From: Leptidea sinapis
Taxonomy: Eukaryota > Arthropoda > Insecta > Lepidoptera > Pieridae
DNA: 64,000 nt
Direction of reading: 5' to 3'
Assembly: GCF_905404315.1 (NCBI RefSeq)
Contig: NC_066288.1
Coordinates: 6,844,501 to 6,908,500, forward strand
The notes beneath the pieces are model-generated. The model saw only the letters and a list, made by a program, of their open reading frames with translations, did not search any database and was not told the origin of the DNA. The stretch's first letter is position 1; each line of letters opens with the position of its first letter. Position numbers and translations under genes: made by a program. Below, one piece after another: positions 1 through 11,800 of this stretch.

Positions 1-3
1 TTT

Positions 4-240
4 CTACTTCAATCACATTAATTACGGGATGACAGGAAAGGTATAGAATAGCATAATATGAAACTTGTCCGTTTGCCTCCTGTAATGTACATAGGACGAA
101 TGGAAAAAGCGTACAAAAGATCTATAAGAATAGCAATTCTGCTGTGGGGACTATGGTATGTCCCACCCATCATAATAAGTAATAAAAATATGAAAGAGGT
201 CACACGAGAATAAGAGTCACTTGACGGGAAGAGATCAAAT
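4..240 (+). repeat. Old dispersed repeat, left partner
   Basis: Diverged partner of 2652-2830 plus 3118-3165, without the ~285-bp insert. No TIR or coding content seen. Confidence 0.5.
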
Positions 241-309
241 TCAAAATCAAATTCAAATGTTATTTTTTTTCAAAATAGGATTCAAAGTCACTTATTGAAC
301 GTCAGAAAC

Positions 310-760
310 TACCACCCATTCAAAATAAACTTCCTCAGACCTGAGAAGAACGAGCGCAAGAAACTTAGAGGGCTTTTTTATAAAAATATGGATTTCAATG
401 TAATATCGTACAATAAACATTTATAATTAAAGAGCCTGAGGTGTCCGCTCAATTCCCATTCTATGGTATCATTAAAAAAATAATTTATATTATTTTCAGT
501 TATTTAAACCTTTCCCACACACACATTTTTAAAAATTATTTTAAATTTTGTAACACATTTGTTGTGTACATTTTCTGGGACCATATTGTAAAAGCATATA
601 CATCGCTCAATAAAAGACACACTAACTCGACTAAACCGAGTAGTAGGCATAGCAAGTTCATGTTTGTTCCTCGTGTTAACATTATGATTTTCACAGTTTG
701 TAGCACATTCCATTAAGATGCGCTTATGAACATGATACATTATCAAGAAATTATTTTTTT
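310..760 (-). pseudogene. LINE-I C-terminus and 3'UTR
   Basis: Minus strand: ENHNVNTRNKHELAMPTTRF, SRVSVSFIERCICFYNMVPE and NVHNKCVTKFKIIFKNV. This is the HN-NTR-K-L--P--R...SF---C--FYN-(L/V)P signature of a jockey/CR1-like LINE C-terminus. The 3'UTR runs to GCCCTCTAAGTTTCTTGCGC near 374-355. Confidence 0.75.
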
Positions 761-1505
761 AATTTTTTGATTCTTTAGGTTATAAATAGCGCGAATAGCC
801 CTCTTCTGCAGCCATAACAATATACCATAGGTCATGATACTATGAAAATAACTGTATATATAATTAATTATTTCTCAAATATGCATTGACTTAGCAATAG
901 TACATACTTTCTTAAATAATCAAGAGTATTTTTACACATACACGAGATAAGATACATCATGATTGCATAATGATCTCTCACTATATACCTAGTTCATATA
1001 ACCCGTGTCTGTTCCTGTGCATACCAGCTGTTGTACAGTCATTAAATGACAAGAGACCACCTGAGTAGACTGCTTTTGAACTAAATATAGAAGCAAACTC
1101 TGTTTTAATTATTTTAAATAAAATACCGATCATCTCATTTGGAGTACTGTTATAATTCAAATACAAATTTGAGAGTTTTTCCGAAATATTATTGCCTGTA
1201 TATTTCTCCATTCTCCTATTATTTACCGAAACACACATAAACTTATTAATGAAGTACATTTGTTCACATCAATATAAAAAGAGGCTAATTGACTATTGGT
1301 TTGATCTCAGTTTACTAATTATTGACTGAGAAAAAGGTTAATAATTAGTACAAATACTATCAATAAAGCTTTTAGAGGTGCTGGTTACTCTAGTAGGTTC
1401 TAAGAAGTTATTTGATAAATTATATGATTTTAACAAAGTATGAATCTAATACTAGTGGTGGATTTTTCTAATAAATCTTATATAACTATATTTACAAAAT
1501 TATGA
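761..1505. other. No gene recognised
   Basis: A 92-codon minus-strand ORF at 981-1259 has no known motif. AT-rich. Confidence 0.3.
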
Positions 1506-1810
1506 CTACATAAAATTAAAACTATCATTACGTAGAAGCGTACCTAAAATACTGGTAGCATTTCCGCGTTGGATAGCTAGGCTGATCCGTTGACGGAGAT
1601 AGCTGTCAGCGCTTGGGTTTCCGGTAGCCTTATTGAAGCGTGAAGATAGTATTTTGAACATTCTACGCGCCTCTGGGCCCCAGGGGCCAAGTGTCTCGAC
1701 ACCAAAGGGTACAAAGATGTATGACTCACTGAGACAAACATATTTGCGATGCTTGCCGTCTTCGGCAGTCGAAGCAGCAGCCCCAGCACAAACTGACGTA
1801 ACTTGGACTA
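1506..1810 (-). pseudogene. LINE-H C-terminus
   Basis: One clean minus-strand frame: GAAASTAEDGKHRKYVCLSE, SYIFVPFGVETLGPWGPEAR, RMFKILSSRFNKATGNPSAD, SYLRQRISLAIQRGNATSIL, then a stop at 1506. This is the end of a LINE ORF2 seen in many insects (KY--LSESYIFVPFGVETLGPWG...RI--AIQRGNA-SILGT). About 100 codons remain, with no upstream RT. Confidence 0.8.
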
Positions 1811-2122
1811 ATAAATATTATAATAAATAATCTTATAAATTAATATCAAAGGCGCTACATATCGTAATATACTTCTTAGATTCAGATAGTTTCGATAAAA
1901 CTTCCTCCTTCATACACTCTCAAATAACATAAATAATGCACCTTGGCGTTTGTATATTCTTACAACAATAGCACGTTCAAGCTCTGCAGAGGCCAATTCA
2001 ATGGTACGTTTAACAGAGGCCCACAATATCTTTACGGTCTTTGAATTTAAATGATTAACTTATAATAGAGCCACTCAAATAGAATATCTTAATGTTGGCC
2101 CTAGCAGAGGTAACATTATGAT

Positions 2123-2437
2123 ACCAGTGGGAGGCTCCTTTGCATAGGAAGCCGGCTAGATTATGGGTACCACAACGGCACGTATTTCTGCCGTGAAGCA
2201 GTAATGTGTAAAAATTACTGTATTTCGATCTGAAGGGCGCCATAGCTAGTGAAATAACTGGGAAAATGAGACTTAACATCTTATGTCTCAAGGTGATGAA
2301 CGCAATTGTAGTGCCGCTCAGAATTTTTGGGTTTTTCAAGAGTCCTGAGCGGCACTGCATTGTATTGGGGAGGGCGTATCAATTACCATCAGCTGAACGT
2401 CCTGCTCGTCCCATCTCTTACTTTCATAAAAAAAATA
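2123..2437 (+). repeat. SINE-A copy
   Basis: Full length: ACCAGTGGGAGGCTCCTTTG to ACTTTCATAAAAAAAATAAG. Flanked by sequence that recurs at 3166-3350 without a recognisable SINE. Confidence 0.9.
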
Positions 2438-2651
2438 AGATCATAATATTATCCTGAAAAACTTGGTTGAAAGTACATCGCTGAATTAAATATTTACTCA
2501 GCAGTTACAACTAGCATCGAGCTGCAGTGGAGTTGATTGTGGTTACGAGGGTGAGTAAAATTCGCTATTTGGTCATTGCACAAAGACACAATAATAAATG
2601 CATGTATTTATAATCAAAATGTGTTTTTGTGTGTGAGTGAATTTATTAGAA

Positions 2652-3350
2652 TTTCCTACTTCAAACACATTTCTTACTTAATGACAGGAAAGTTGAGAGA
2701 TGCCGTAGAACAGTATATAAGATTTGCACGTTGCTCCCTCAAATATACAAAGGACTAATAGTAAAAGCAAATAAAAGATCCATAAGGATTACAATTTTTC
2801 TGCAGGGACTATTGTACGTTCAGCCCCTCATACAAATAGAGTTAGTTTATTTTATTTCAAAACTAAAACGTATTATAGAAAAAACCATGTACAAGTTACA
2901 ACAACATATCATATGCATTAGGTACAAATATTAAGAAGAAGTCTACATACATAAGTTTGGTAAATGCATCTAGAGAAATTGGTACGAAGTTGTTATTGCT
3001 AGGATAATAATTAATGAAATAGGTACGTAATATGAAATGATAAGGACGCATATAAAATTTGCATAAATGTGCTGACAATGAACAGTCATAATATTGGTAT
3101 AAATCATAAAAAGTATGAAACAGGACACACGAGAAAAAGGGTCACTTAACGGGAAGTGATAAAATAGAATATTTTAATGTTGGCCTTAGCAGAGCCAATT
3201 ACAGTATCACCAGTTTGTGAAATAGAGTTATAGATAATACGAACATAATATTATCCCGAAAAACTTTGTTGAAAGTATATCGCCGAACTAAAGATTTATT
3301 CGACAGTAACATCTAGCACAGAACTGCAGTGGAGAAGATTGTGGTTACAG
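2652..3350 (+). repeat. Old dispersed repeat, interrupted, partner of 4-240 and of the SINE-A flanks
   Basis: 2652-2830 parallels 4-180 (CTACTTCAA, ACAGGAAAG, AGATC(C/T)ATAA, CTGC(A/T)G(T/G)GGACTAT). After a ~285-bp insert, 3118-3165 parallels 193-240 (ACACGAGAA(A/T)AAG, GTCACTTAACGGGAAG). From 3166, AATATTTTAATGTTGGCC and CATAATATTATCCCGAAAAA match sequence on both sides of the SINE-A at 2123. Confidence 0.6.
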
Positions 3351-4195
3351 ACTGTTGAAGGCTATTGTTACGCAAATTGATTGAGATTTATTATCTAACT
3401 AAGGAAGATGTCTGGCCCATAGACTATCTTAGACGAATTGAAATAGTGATTTATGCCCCACTTACGAGATCATCGCCTGCCTACGTAATTATTGATTTAG
3501 ATACTGATAAATAGTAAACTATTTTATTATGCGTTATCTTACTTGCCTTGTTATGCGGGGTGGTTTTCTTGCACCTGAATGTTAAATTAAATGATGTTCC
3601 CAAAATATTGAGCAGTAATTACATATTTGGGTTCAAAAGATGGGAAATTATTGATTTTGACCCGATTTTCAAAAATCGAGTTTTCATCAGATATCGACGT
3701 TTTAAGGTTATAGGAAGCGTTTCTTACTAATTATTGATTCAAAAGTAATTGCGGTTTTCTTTAACTTTTCTTAGTCCTAAAATAAAATAAATTATATTTT
3801 GTAAGTACAATTTAAAGCAATTAGGTATGTTATTAGCGTAAAATTTGCAGGGATGGGCTTCAGGGTCAACCGTTTCCCTATTTTTTTTTTTATTATTCTT
3901 GGTCCTTGCTTCCCTTCACTCACGCAGGATTGTTGTTTTACTGCAAAAAGATCGATGAACTGATAGTTCTTGAAAACATCTACAATTCACGGTCAACCTA
4001 TAGGAGGAATAGTTAAACGTTAGCATTATTGACTCACTATATTTTTTTCAATTTGGTAAGAAGAAGAAATATTGTAGTCTAAATCTCTTTTTAATTAATT
4101 AACATAGGCATCAATATTCTAGTTCTTTATCATGGTTTTATAGATAATAGATCTGCTAATACGAATGTTTTAAATTATTAATAACACTGTGGCTA
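3351..4195. other. No feature recognised
   Basis: A 60-codon ORF at 3548-3730 has no known content. A T-run of 12 lies at about 3881-3892. Confidence 0.3.
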
Positions 4196-4720
4196 AAAAC
4201 GTACGTTTGTGTTTTATAAGGACTTCTCGAAGGCGTTTAATAAGGTGAATAACTATATTCATATAAATAAATTAAAACATCTATATATATAAATTGGTAT
4301 CTCAAATCCATTTTTGGCATTGTGTCAGTTCTATTTGTATAAAAGACTAGCAAAGCTTGTTTGTTGTAAATGATTTGCAGTCTAATACGCACTGACTCTG
4401 GTGTCCCTCAGGGTTCAAACCTAGGCCCTTTGTTTTTCTATTCATATTACATTTTATAGAAAAATGAAACATAAATGGGCTTACCAATATAAGGTTAAAA
4501 GTAGAAACATATTAATTAATTCAGGGACAGGTATTACTATTCAGACAAAATTACGTTTTGTTAGTTACGTTGATAAAATTGTTAACTCGGCACTCAACAC
4601 ATTAGGATTGATGCGACAAGAAAGCAAATCAAAAAGCCAACTACTCTTATCACACTCTTTAACTATCGAGTGCGAAGTTAGCTCGAGTATAATTGTGGTC
4701 CCCAGGCATTAAAAGAAAAG
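4196..4720 (+). pseudogene. LINE reverse-transcriptase remnant
   Basis: KDFSKAFNKVNNY near 4220-4258 and TDSGVPQGSNLGPLFF near 4390-4438 are two RT motifs of jockey/CR1-like LINEs (DFSKAFD-V and SGVPQGS-LGPLLF). Further on, FVSYVDKIVNSALNTLG and RQES (4556-4625) and SSSIIVVPRH (4682-4711) resemble the region after the YADD box. Stops and an internal deletion make it dead. Confidence 0.7.
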
Positions 4721-4845
4721 ATAAAAATGTAAAAGTTCTTATGATACTTGTATATAATTTTATTGGTATATTACATACAAGTCATTTTATAACTTAAGAA
4801 TTAAAAAAGTTGGACCGATTTTCATATATAAATTGGAGTGCAGTA

Positions 4846-5156
4846 ACGGCCGTTCCCAATATACTATCTACAGATAGAGATAAATTACTACCTTCTACCG
4901 TCAGTAATTAGCTGTTAATAATCTGAAGCTGTCCCAATATACCCGATAAGTCATTCTTATCGCCTTATATTGGAACGCGTGAATTGCAATTTCCATCCAA
5001 ATTTCAATCGCTGGTAAGCTATACGTCGTCCCATTGACAGACAGCGTGTACGGATAAGGTGAGTTACCGTCGATAAGTTTATTGGGAAAGAAAAGTCAAC
5101 GATAATTACGATTTTTATCTCAAGTAAGAGATAGTCTGAATATTGGGAACGACCGT
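4846..5156. mobile_element. MITE-B copy 1
   Basis: Left ACGGCCGTTCCCAATATACT; right GAATATTGGGAACGACCGT, an inverted repeat with few mismatches. It continues as ATCTCTATCTGTAGATAG-like sequence facing ATCTCAAGTAAGAGATAG. 311 bp, non-coding. Confidence 0.85.
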
Positions 5157-6196
5157 AAGAGTATGTATGTGATTGAACAAATGATGGAATAGTGAATAAT
5201 ATGATGTTGGAATTAATTTCGGGGCTTTTTATAGAATACAGCTAACATTTGCGTACAAACCTGAATGTTTGTTATTAGAGTTAGTTCAATAAAAAACTTA
5301 AAACGATAACATTAAAATGAATGTATAACTGTATTTATGTCTTGTTTTTATGCATATTATAATGTAGCAACCTACACGACAATACAATATAACATAAAAT
5401 TTTGTACACACGTTATTCAAGGCTGTACCTTGAAACGAAAGAACAAAGATCGTGAAACAAAATTAATGTGGATGAAGAGGCATGCAGAGCCTAGTTTAGC
5501 GCATAAATTTCATTCTCCTGGAATATTGGATACCTGCTATGGTCAGCTTAAGTTCGTTAAGTTCTTTTAATAGTCTGGAAGAGATGCGTAAAGTATAAGA
5601 TTGAAAGTTCTCAGACAAAAATTGCTAAATCTGATAGCCCAAACTCGCCGGTGAAATTATACATAAGTGTCCCCTTGAAGCATTCTTTGCATTAATGAAA
5701 GTAAAAAAAAACACTTGGCAAATACTTCAATAAAATACCATATTGTAACATTTGTGCTGGTAAACTCGAAACATTTAAAAATTAATACCTTAAACATGAT
5801 TTAATCAACTACAAATCTTTCATAAGTTACAAATCTTATTAGTGTTCAGTTTTACCAACGTTATTTATTAATGTAACTGAAGTTATGTAAAGTAAGAAAG
5901 ATAATAGATAAATTAATAGTTTGTACCTCTAAATAGACTAAGTAAACCCTGTAAGTGTTGTATACAGAACACAATCGCGATGCTCAACAAATTTAATTAA
6001 TATCAAACTATTAGTGATTCGCTAAATCCTTGCTAATCCATTCGAAAGCCGAGCAACTTTCAAAGTACTGAAAATAATCAAAGTGAAAACCACTTGAAAA
6101 TTAAATGCTTTCTTTATAAATGCATATTGGTGAGTTCCAAAAATTGCTTGATTGGATAAACGACTAAAAGGTTGTAACTTTATAGTGGCTTAAATA
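5157..6196. other. No gene recognised
   Basis: A 77-codon ORF at 5337-5570 (MSCFYAYYNVATYTT...) shows no motif or splice signals that support it. Confidence 0.3.
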
Positions 6197-6565
6197 AAAA
6201 AAGTGTGTGTACTTATGTATGCACGCAAGAAGTTATATTTATTTGGCCTAACAAAGTAAACATCCTTAAAATTATTTATTCCTCGTGCTATTCTATTTTC
6301 GTAGAAAGAAAAATATTGTAAAAATCTTGCAACGATGGCTTTGACAATTAATTATTAAATGACGAATACGGCTGTGCGGGCTTGAACCCTTTGCCTATCC
6401 TAATAATGGACGAAGAAACCAAAAAAAAAATAACGAATATCGCAAATGTCAGAAAATTTTAGGAACCAACTTCACCCTGTTACTTTTGTGTTACAGTGAT
6501 CTTAAAATTTCACTCTCATCATATTATTTTCATAACTCGCCTAAAGTATACTAACTTCAAAAACC
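6197..6565 (+). repeat. repeat-J copy
   Basis: See the partner at 48006-48375. Landmarks: TTATTTGGCCTAACAAAG, GCTTTGACAATTAATTATT, GGAACCAACTTCACCCTGTT. Confidence 0.7.
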
Positions 6566-6839
6566 TGTGTTCATTGGGGACGCAAAACAGATGTGATAAC
6601 TTAAACTAATTTAAGTTGAACTATTGAATATTGAAATTGTTTTATTTGAGAAAAGCTTAGCTTATCACTAAGTTATTTATTAATAAAATCTTTTATTGAT
6701 TATGAAATATATTTTATTTTAGTTAAAATTCTAAATTCTTGAATATGTACATTATAATTTTATGTATATACATTATTTTTATCCATAAAAGTAACAATCG
6801 GCTTATGGTAGCTAAATAACGAAATTTTTACATTGTATG

Positions 6840-6930
6840 TCATCTAAAAATCTTGCAAGGACGGCTTTGACAATTAATTATTTACGAATATGGCTGTATG
6901 GGCTTGAAGCCTTTGCATTGATTTTCAAAA
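6840..6930 (+). repeat. repeat-J fragment
   Basis: AAAATCTTGCAAGGACGGCT, TTGACAATTAATTATTTACG and GGCTGTATGGGCTTGAAGCC repeat the middle of the copy just upstream. Confidence 0.6.
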
Positions 6931-7719
6931 AATATTACTAAGCAATACGAAAAAATTTTTTTGAAATCTATTTTAAAGCCATTGAATTATAACGGTTAAA
7001 AATTTATTCAATTGTATTATTTCTTGACGGAAGTATCGCGGTACTTAACGAAGCAGTTTAAATGAAGATTTCATTCTAAACACAAATCAGTTTCCAATTA
7101 TTGATTGTGATTGATAATTGAATAAGAGCGCAATACCATTGAAATAATTGAAGCTAAAATAATTACAATATTAGACACAAAGACACAGGTACTGCAACAA
7201 GATAGCAAAATTTTATGAAGCGCTTTCAGCTAATAAAAGATTGAGCATGACGTTGTAATAAATAGAACAGATGTATCATTTGAATTCTCAAAAACACACT
7301 TTATGTACATGACGTATATTTATATATTAATAGAATAGAAAACCTATTCGTATATCCAAGAAATAGAACGGAAAAACGTGGTGTTTATGCAAGACAAAGT
7401 ATTAACATCACAAACAATAGGAGGAAAATATTATGTTGTATTTTACGCAAGCACTTTCCAGAACGTAAACAACTTCAAAGAATGTAATTTTGTTATCACT
7501 TCAAGCCTCTCGATAAATATATTATTAAAATAAATAAAGTATTAAAACTTAATTAAATGTACAAACTTAAAATCACTTATCACCCAATAGAGCTGCTATA
7601 ACTCTAATACGAGTATATTCAAATTATTGTAACATTATTTTTGTGCGATAAAGAGTTTTCATTCATTCATTCATTATCACATATATATTTATATTATAAT
7701 TTGCATTTAAGCTTATAAT
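6931..7719. other. No feature recognised
   Basis: AT-rich; a short (CATT)n run at about 7659-7674. Confidence 0.3.
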
Positions 7720-8025
7720 TAAGTAGTACCTGGACGACCGAGCCTTGCTCGTTTTTAAGAATGTACAAAACTTGAACAAAACAACTAATAGGAAATCTGG
7801 ATTCGAACCGGGGTCTTCCGCTTTTCGGATCACGGTAAATTTTATCTTTATATTCTAATGTTATTGTAGCGTTTTCTTATTAAAACACCTAGTTGAAATC
7901 TAGATCGATTTATCGCCCCCGAAATCCCCTGATTACTAAATTTTATGAAAATCGTTGGAGCCGTTTCCGAGATTCAGATTATATTTAAGATTATATACAA
8001 GAATTGCTCGTTTAAAGATAAAAAT
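7720..8025 (-). repeat. repeat-D copy
   Basis: CTGGACGACCGAGCCTTGCT, GATTCGAACCGGGGTCTTCC, TCGATTTATCGCCCCCGAAA, GGAGCCGTTTCCGAGATTCA and GAATTGCTCGTTTAAAGATA. An inverted partner is at 45360-45740. Confidence 0.65.
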
Positions 8026-8394
8026 AAGATATATGAATCAATTTCATGGAGTATAATTCCTTTTGTTATCACCTTTAAAAGAGGTTTCCCTAAAATTATT
8101 AATTTTCATTCATAATGGAACCTTAATAACCTTTCAATAATTAATATTTAATAAGCTTTCAAGTACTCACTTTGAACTTCAAGGTCGTTAAAATGTTATT
8201 ATTGAATAAGTAATCAATCCCTTGAGTTTTTGTGTTGCGTGCAGTATATTTTTTCTATTATATTAAAATAAAATTGATATGTTTAGATTTATATTGGTTT
8301 ATTTAAATTAAAAGGTTTCGTGTCCGAAGGGAAAACAATGGGAACTCTATTATTAACGCTCTTATATCCGTCCGTTTTATAACACCAGGATCAG
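8026..8394. other. No feature recognised
   Basis: AT-rich spacer between repeat-D and LINE-I. Confidence 0.3.
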
Positions 8395-8735
8395 ACATAA
8401 AATTATAATGCCTACTACTCGGCTAAGTCGAGCAAGTAAGTCTTTTGTGCGGCGATGTATATGCTTTTACAACTACATCCCAGAAAATTTTCATAACAAA
8501 AGTATTACGATATTCAGAAGAATTGTTAAAAACATTTGTGTGGTAAAGGCTACTATAACATAATTAGTTTTTTAATGATACCACAGATTGGGGATGAAGC
8601 GACTGCCCTCAGGATATTAAATAATCAGTTTAATTGTACAATATTACTGTGTAAACATATTTTTTCAAATCATAAAAAAGCCCGCTGAGTTTGTTGCGTA
8701 GGCTCCTGAAAGAAAAAAAAAAACAATTCAAAAAA
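8395..8735 (+). pseudogene. LINE-I C-terminus and 3'UTR
   Basis: MPTTRLSRASKSFVRRCICF, then YNYIPENFHNKSITI. This is the end of a LINE ORF2 (R-S-SF---C--FYN-IP). The 3'UTR contains TAATGATACCACAGATTGGG and AAAAAAGCCCGCTGAGTTTG. It abuts LINE-C. Confidence 0.7.
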
Positions 8736-8739
8736 TTTA

Positions 8740-9870
8740 ACATTCCTAATAATAGACGAATACGAATTTTCACTAGCTCGAACAAGGTGTCGTAACCAAA
8801 TTGAGATATGCTATAAAAGGTACTTATTTAAAAACGAAGATTCTATATCTAAGAATGGTATAAAAGTTTTTTGGTCATTTATACAATCGAAACGTTAATC
8901 TGTAGGTTGTATTCCTGGCGAAATGAAACTCGAGGGCAGAACATACTCAGATCCGAAGAGTATCTGCAATGCTTTCGTTAGCCAATTTTGTTCGGTTTAT
9001 TCAGTTTCCAGCAACGTAAGAAGTGACGCTTCTGCCCTACAGTTGATCTTAACCAATACCAACACATTTTCCCCTAATACTCTTAGTCAAATTTTAATCA
9101 CACAAGCAACCGTGGAAAAGGCTTTGACTAAACTCGATAAAAATAAGGGTGCTGGTCCAGACAACATCCCAGCGATGTTTTTGGCAAATTGTGGGAAAAG
9201 CCTGTCTGTACCACTGAGCATCATTTATAATCGCTTCTTGAAAACAGGTACTTTTCTGCGAATCTTGTGTCCCTTTCTCTCAAACCACCTGAAACCAATT
9301 TTAACTCCTCATCAGCATGGCTTTCATAGTGGTATGTCTACCATACCGAACCTTGCCGTTTACGTCTCCTATCTCACTGACAAGGTAGACCAAGGTCGTC
9401 AAATCGACGCCGTCTACACAGATATCAGCAAAGCTATCGACAAAGTTGGCCTACTTTTACATAAATAATACCATCTTGCCCTTCACGGAAGCTTGCTGAA
9501 TTTGTCAATCAATATTTAAACAGAATAGTATAGCTGTAAATTGAATTAAATTGATTACTTTAGAATTCTTTTTGATGTCATTTCTATTATACTAGATACT
9601 ACTACAGATAGAAGAAGCGGCGCAAGAAACTCTCCCAGAATTCTTTTTTTGCGGTCTTATTGATAAATATACACAATACTGTACTGTCATTGCTATTGCT
9701 ATAAAATAATCATAATCTAGTTCCAGGCTGTTCAATCACATAGATATTCAGCTGTGGAGTAGCAGGATTTACGACTGAGCCATTTTTCAATAAAACATTT
9801 AAATTTATTTATAGATAATGCCTGAACAGTGGCTGGGACTTTATTATAGAAGAACATTAACCCTTAAAGC
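8740..9870 (+). pseudogene. LINE-C: reverse-transcriptase fragment plus 3'UTR
   Basis: The open segment 8923-9468 (181 codons) holds RT motifs: LDKNKGAGPDNIPAMFLANC, then LSIIYNRFLKTGTF, then HQHGFHSGMSTIPNLAVYVS and IDAVYTDISKAIDKV. This is a jockey/CR1-like LINE. Between TGTF and LSNHL the usual PxxWK...NYRPISLL stretch (~50 residues) is deleted in frame, and the polymerase YADD region is gone. The 3'UTR (9562-9870) has GAATTCTTTTTGATGTCATT and AATGCCTGAACAGTGGCTGG. Non-functional. Confidence 0.85.
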
Positions 9871-10471
9871 CTACTTTGTATCTTATGAAGCCCTATACCT
9901 CAGAATTAAATTATTCTTCAAAGAATTTCAGCTTGACGGTATACATTTTACTACTTATTTTCAATATTCTCTAACCCTTATCAACCTTAGTCGTATAGAC
10001 AGTAAAATAAAGTTATAAAGATGGATTGGCTCGTGAATTTATGTCCCGTTTTATGAGATATTACCGAAACAATTTCCGATTGAACAGATAACAATAATTT
10101 TAGCTAGTGAATTCTTTTTTCATTGACAATATAATATTATGTCTAATTAGACCAGCTGTTACTCTAGCCATAAATATTGTGGCTACTAAAAACTTTTATA
10201 TGTTTGTAAACAAAAAAAAATGTTTGTAAAGTAAAACAAATTATTAATTTATTTAATTAAACTTTAATCATTTCCTACAATTTTACATATTTTAGTTAAT
10301 TTCAAATCACAAATGAACTTGGTAATAAAGAAAACAGAATTGCGTCGGCGATTTTCAAGATACTTCAAATCATCGTATGTTTATTGTTCCTAAATCGTAT
10401 TTTCGATAGGCATTCCAAAACATCCTGTATTGAAGACCAAATATATCCAGGTAGCCGCATGCTGTGTTTAC
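9871..10471. other. No feature recognised
   Basis: AT-rich. A 66-codon ORF at 9818-10018 begins in the LINE-C tail and has no known content. Confidence 0.3.
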
Positions 10472-10773
10472 AACTGGGAGGATCCTTTGCACAGGATTCC
10501 GGCTAGATTATGGATACCACAACGGCGCCTATTTCCGCCGTGAATCAGTAATGTGTAAGCATTATTGTGTTTCTAGTTATAACTAGTGAAATTACTGGTC
10601 AAACGAGACTAAACATCTTATATCTCAAGGAGAAAAGCGCAATTGTAGTGATGCTCAAAATGTTTGGGTTTTTCAAGACTCCTGAACGGCACTGCATTGA
10701 AATGGGTATGTAAATAGTAATTATCATCAGCTGAACGTCCAGCTCATCTCGTTCATTATCGTCAATAAAAAAA
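10472..10773 (+). repeat. SINE-A copy
   Basis: Starts AACTGGGAGGATCCTTTGCA and ends CAATAAAAAAATG. The GGTCTGAAGGGCGCC segment is deleted down to TTTCTAGTTATAACTAGTGA. Old copy. Confidence 0.85.
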
Positions 10774-11224
10774 TGCTGATAGAACTAAAATGGCTGTTGA
10801 AGCATGAAAATCTGAAGCTTGGTAGTTATCGTTGATATACAAGACATGCCCTAACTTAATCCCTACATTTAAAGAGAATGGGTTGACCAAAATGCTTGCG
10901 ACATGATATGGTATTGAAAAGTATAGAAATATCGTTTTACAGTACAGTACAAATACAATTGAAGAACTAACACTACAGCAAGCAAAAGGACAAAGTTTAC
11001 GTTCACAGCTCCAAATACCGTCGCTTGGAAAGTGTTCGGAAAAATACGAAGAAGTCATTGGTTTGGTTAAGGATATTAGTTTTAGGCCTTTTTCAGATTA
11101 TAAAAAATATATGGTAACATATACCAAAATATTGGGTTCAATTTCTTTTGATAATTTATAAATAACCATAAATTTATTCCAACAAAACAATTCTTATAAC
11201 TATATTTACAATACTTCAATTACA
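10774..11224. other. No gene supported
   Basis: A 98-codon minus-strand ORF at 10762-11058 starts MTSSYFSEHFPSDGIWSCER. No motif, splice partner or repeat match was recognised, so it stays uncalled. Confidence 0.25.
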
Positions 11225-11535
11225 TTAAATTAAAACTATCATTTCGGGGAAGCGTACCAAGAATACTGGCAGCAATTCCACGTTGGATGGTTAGGCTGAT
11301 CTGTTAACCGAAATAGCTACCAGCACTTGGGTTGCCAGTAAGTACTTTTGTGGCGAGAAGTTTATAAAAGAATAGTTTGTATATTCTCCGCGCCCGCGCC
11401 CCTCGGCCCGATATGGCACAAAGATGTAAGACTCACTGAGACCGACATATTATAGCGACGTTTGCTGTCTTCTTCAGTCGAAGCAGCAGCGCTAGCACCA
11501 ACTGACGTAAATTGGACATAAGAAGGAGCCAGAGT
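11225..11535 (-). pseudogene. LINE-H C-terminus, decayed
   Basis: Minus strand: TCVDTLAPSYVQFTSVGASA, then AASTEEDSKRR, and in another frame LSESYIFVPYRAEG. It matches 1506-1810 and ends with the same CAACGTGGAAT...GTACGCTTCC order. Frameshifted. Confidence 0.7.
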
Positions 11536-11579
11536 GTCGACGCAAGTCGCGTCCCACATTTAAAAATTTAAAGTTATTT

Positions 11580-11800
11580 ATTGAAGTAGGCGTTACTTTG
11601 CGGAAATCCATAATTATCCAAATGATTTGAGTTTTCTTTAGTGTTTATTCCGCCAGTGAGTCTCGTGCCAGATTTTGGCGAGACAACACGGCCTGAGGAT
11701 GCCTCGTGTAGAGGCGAAACACGTGTCGCATTGTTTAAAGAAAAATATTAGCGGAATTACCACTAAAGAAAACTCAAATCATTTGGATAATTTAAAGTTA
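11580..11800 (+). repeat. Penelope-type terminal repeat forming a 40-bp inverted repeat
   Basis: Arms 11614-11653 and 11751-11790 are complementary at 38 of 40 positions (core AAACTCAAATCATTTGGATA). They enclose the conserved block GAGACAACACGGCCTGAGGA to GCGAAACACGTGTCGCATTG. The same block lies beside a GIY-YIG fragment at 39.2-39.7 kb, which links it to Penelope-like elements. Confidence 0.75.
11675..11745 (+). ncRNA. Hammerhead-ribozyme-like motif, copy 1
   Basis: Core CTGAGGA (11693-11699, fits CUGANGA), stem II GCCTC-GTGTA-GAGGC (11701-11715), GAAA (11716-11719), and ACACGUGU, which can form a 4-bp loopless stem III ending in GUC with cleavage expected after 11727. GGC/GC and ACAA/TTGT segments can pair as stem I. 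One extra U at 11700 departs from the consensus. Hammerheads are known in Penelope-like elements. Activity is not shown. Confidence 0.4.
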
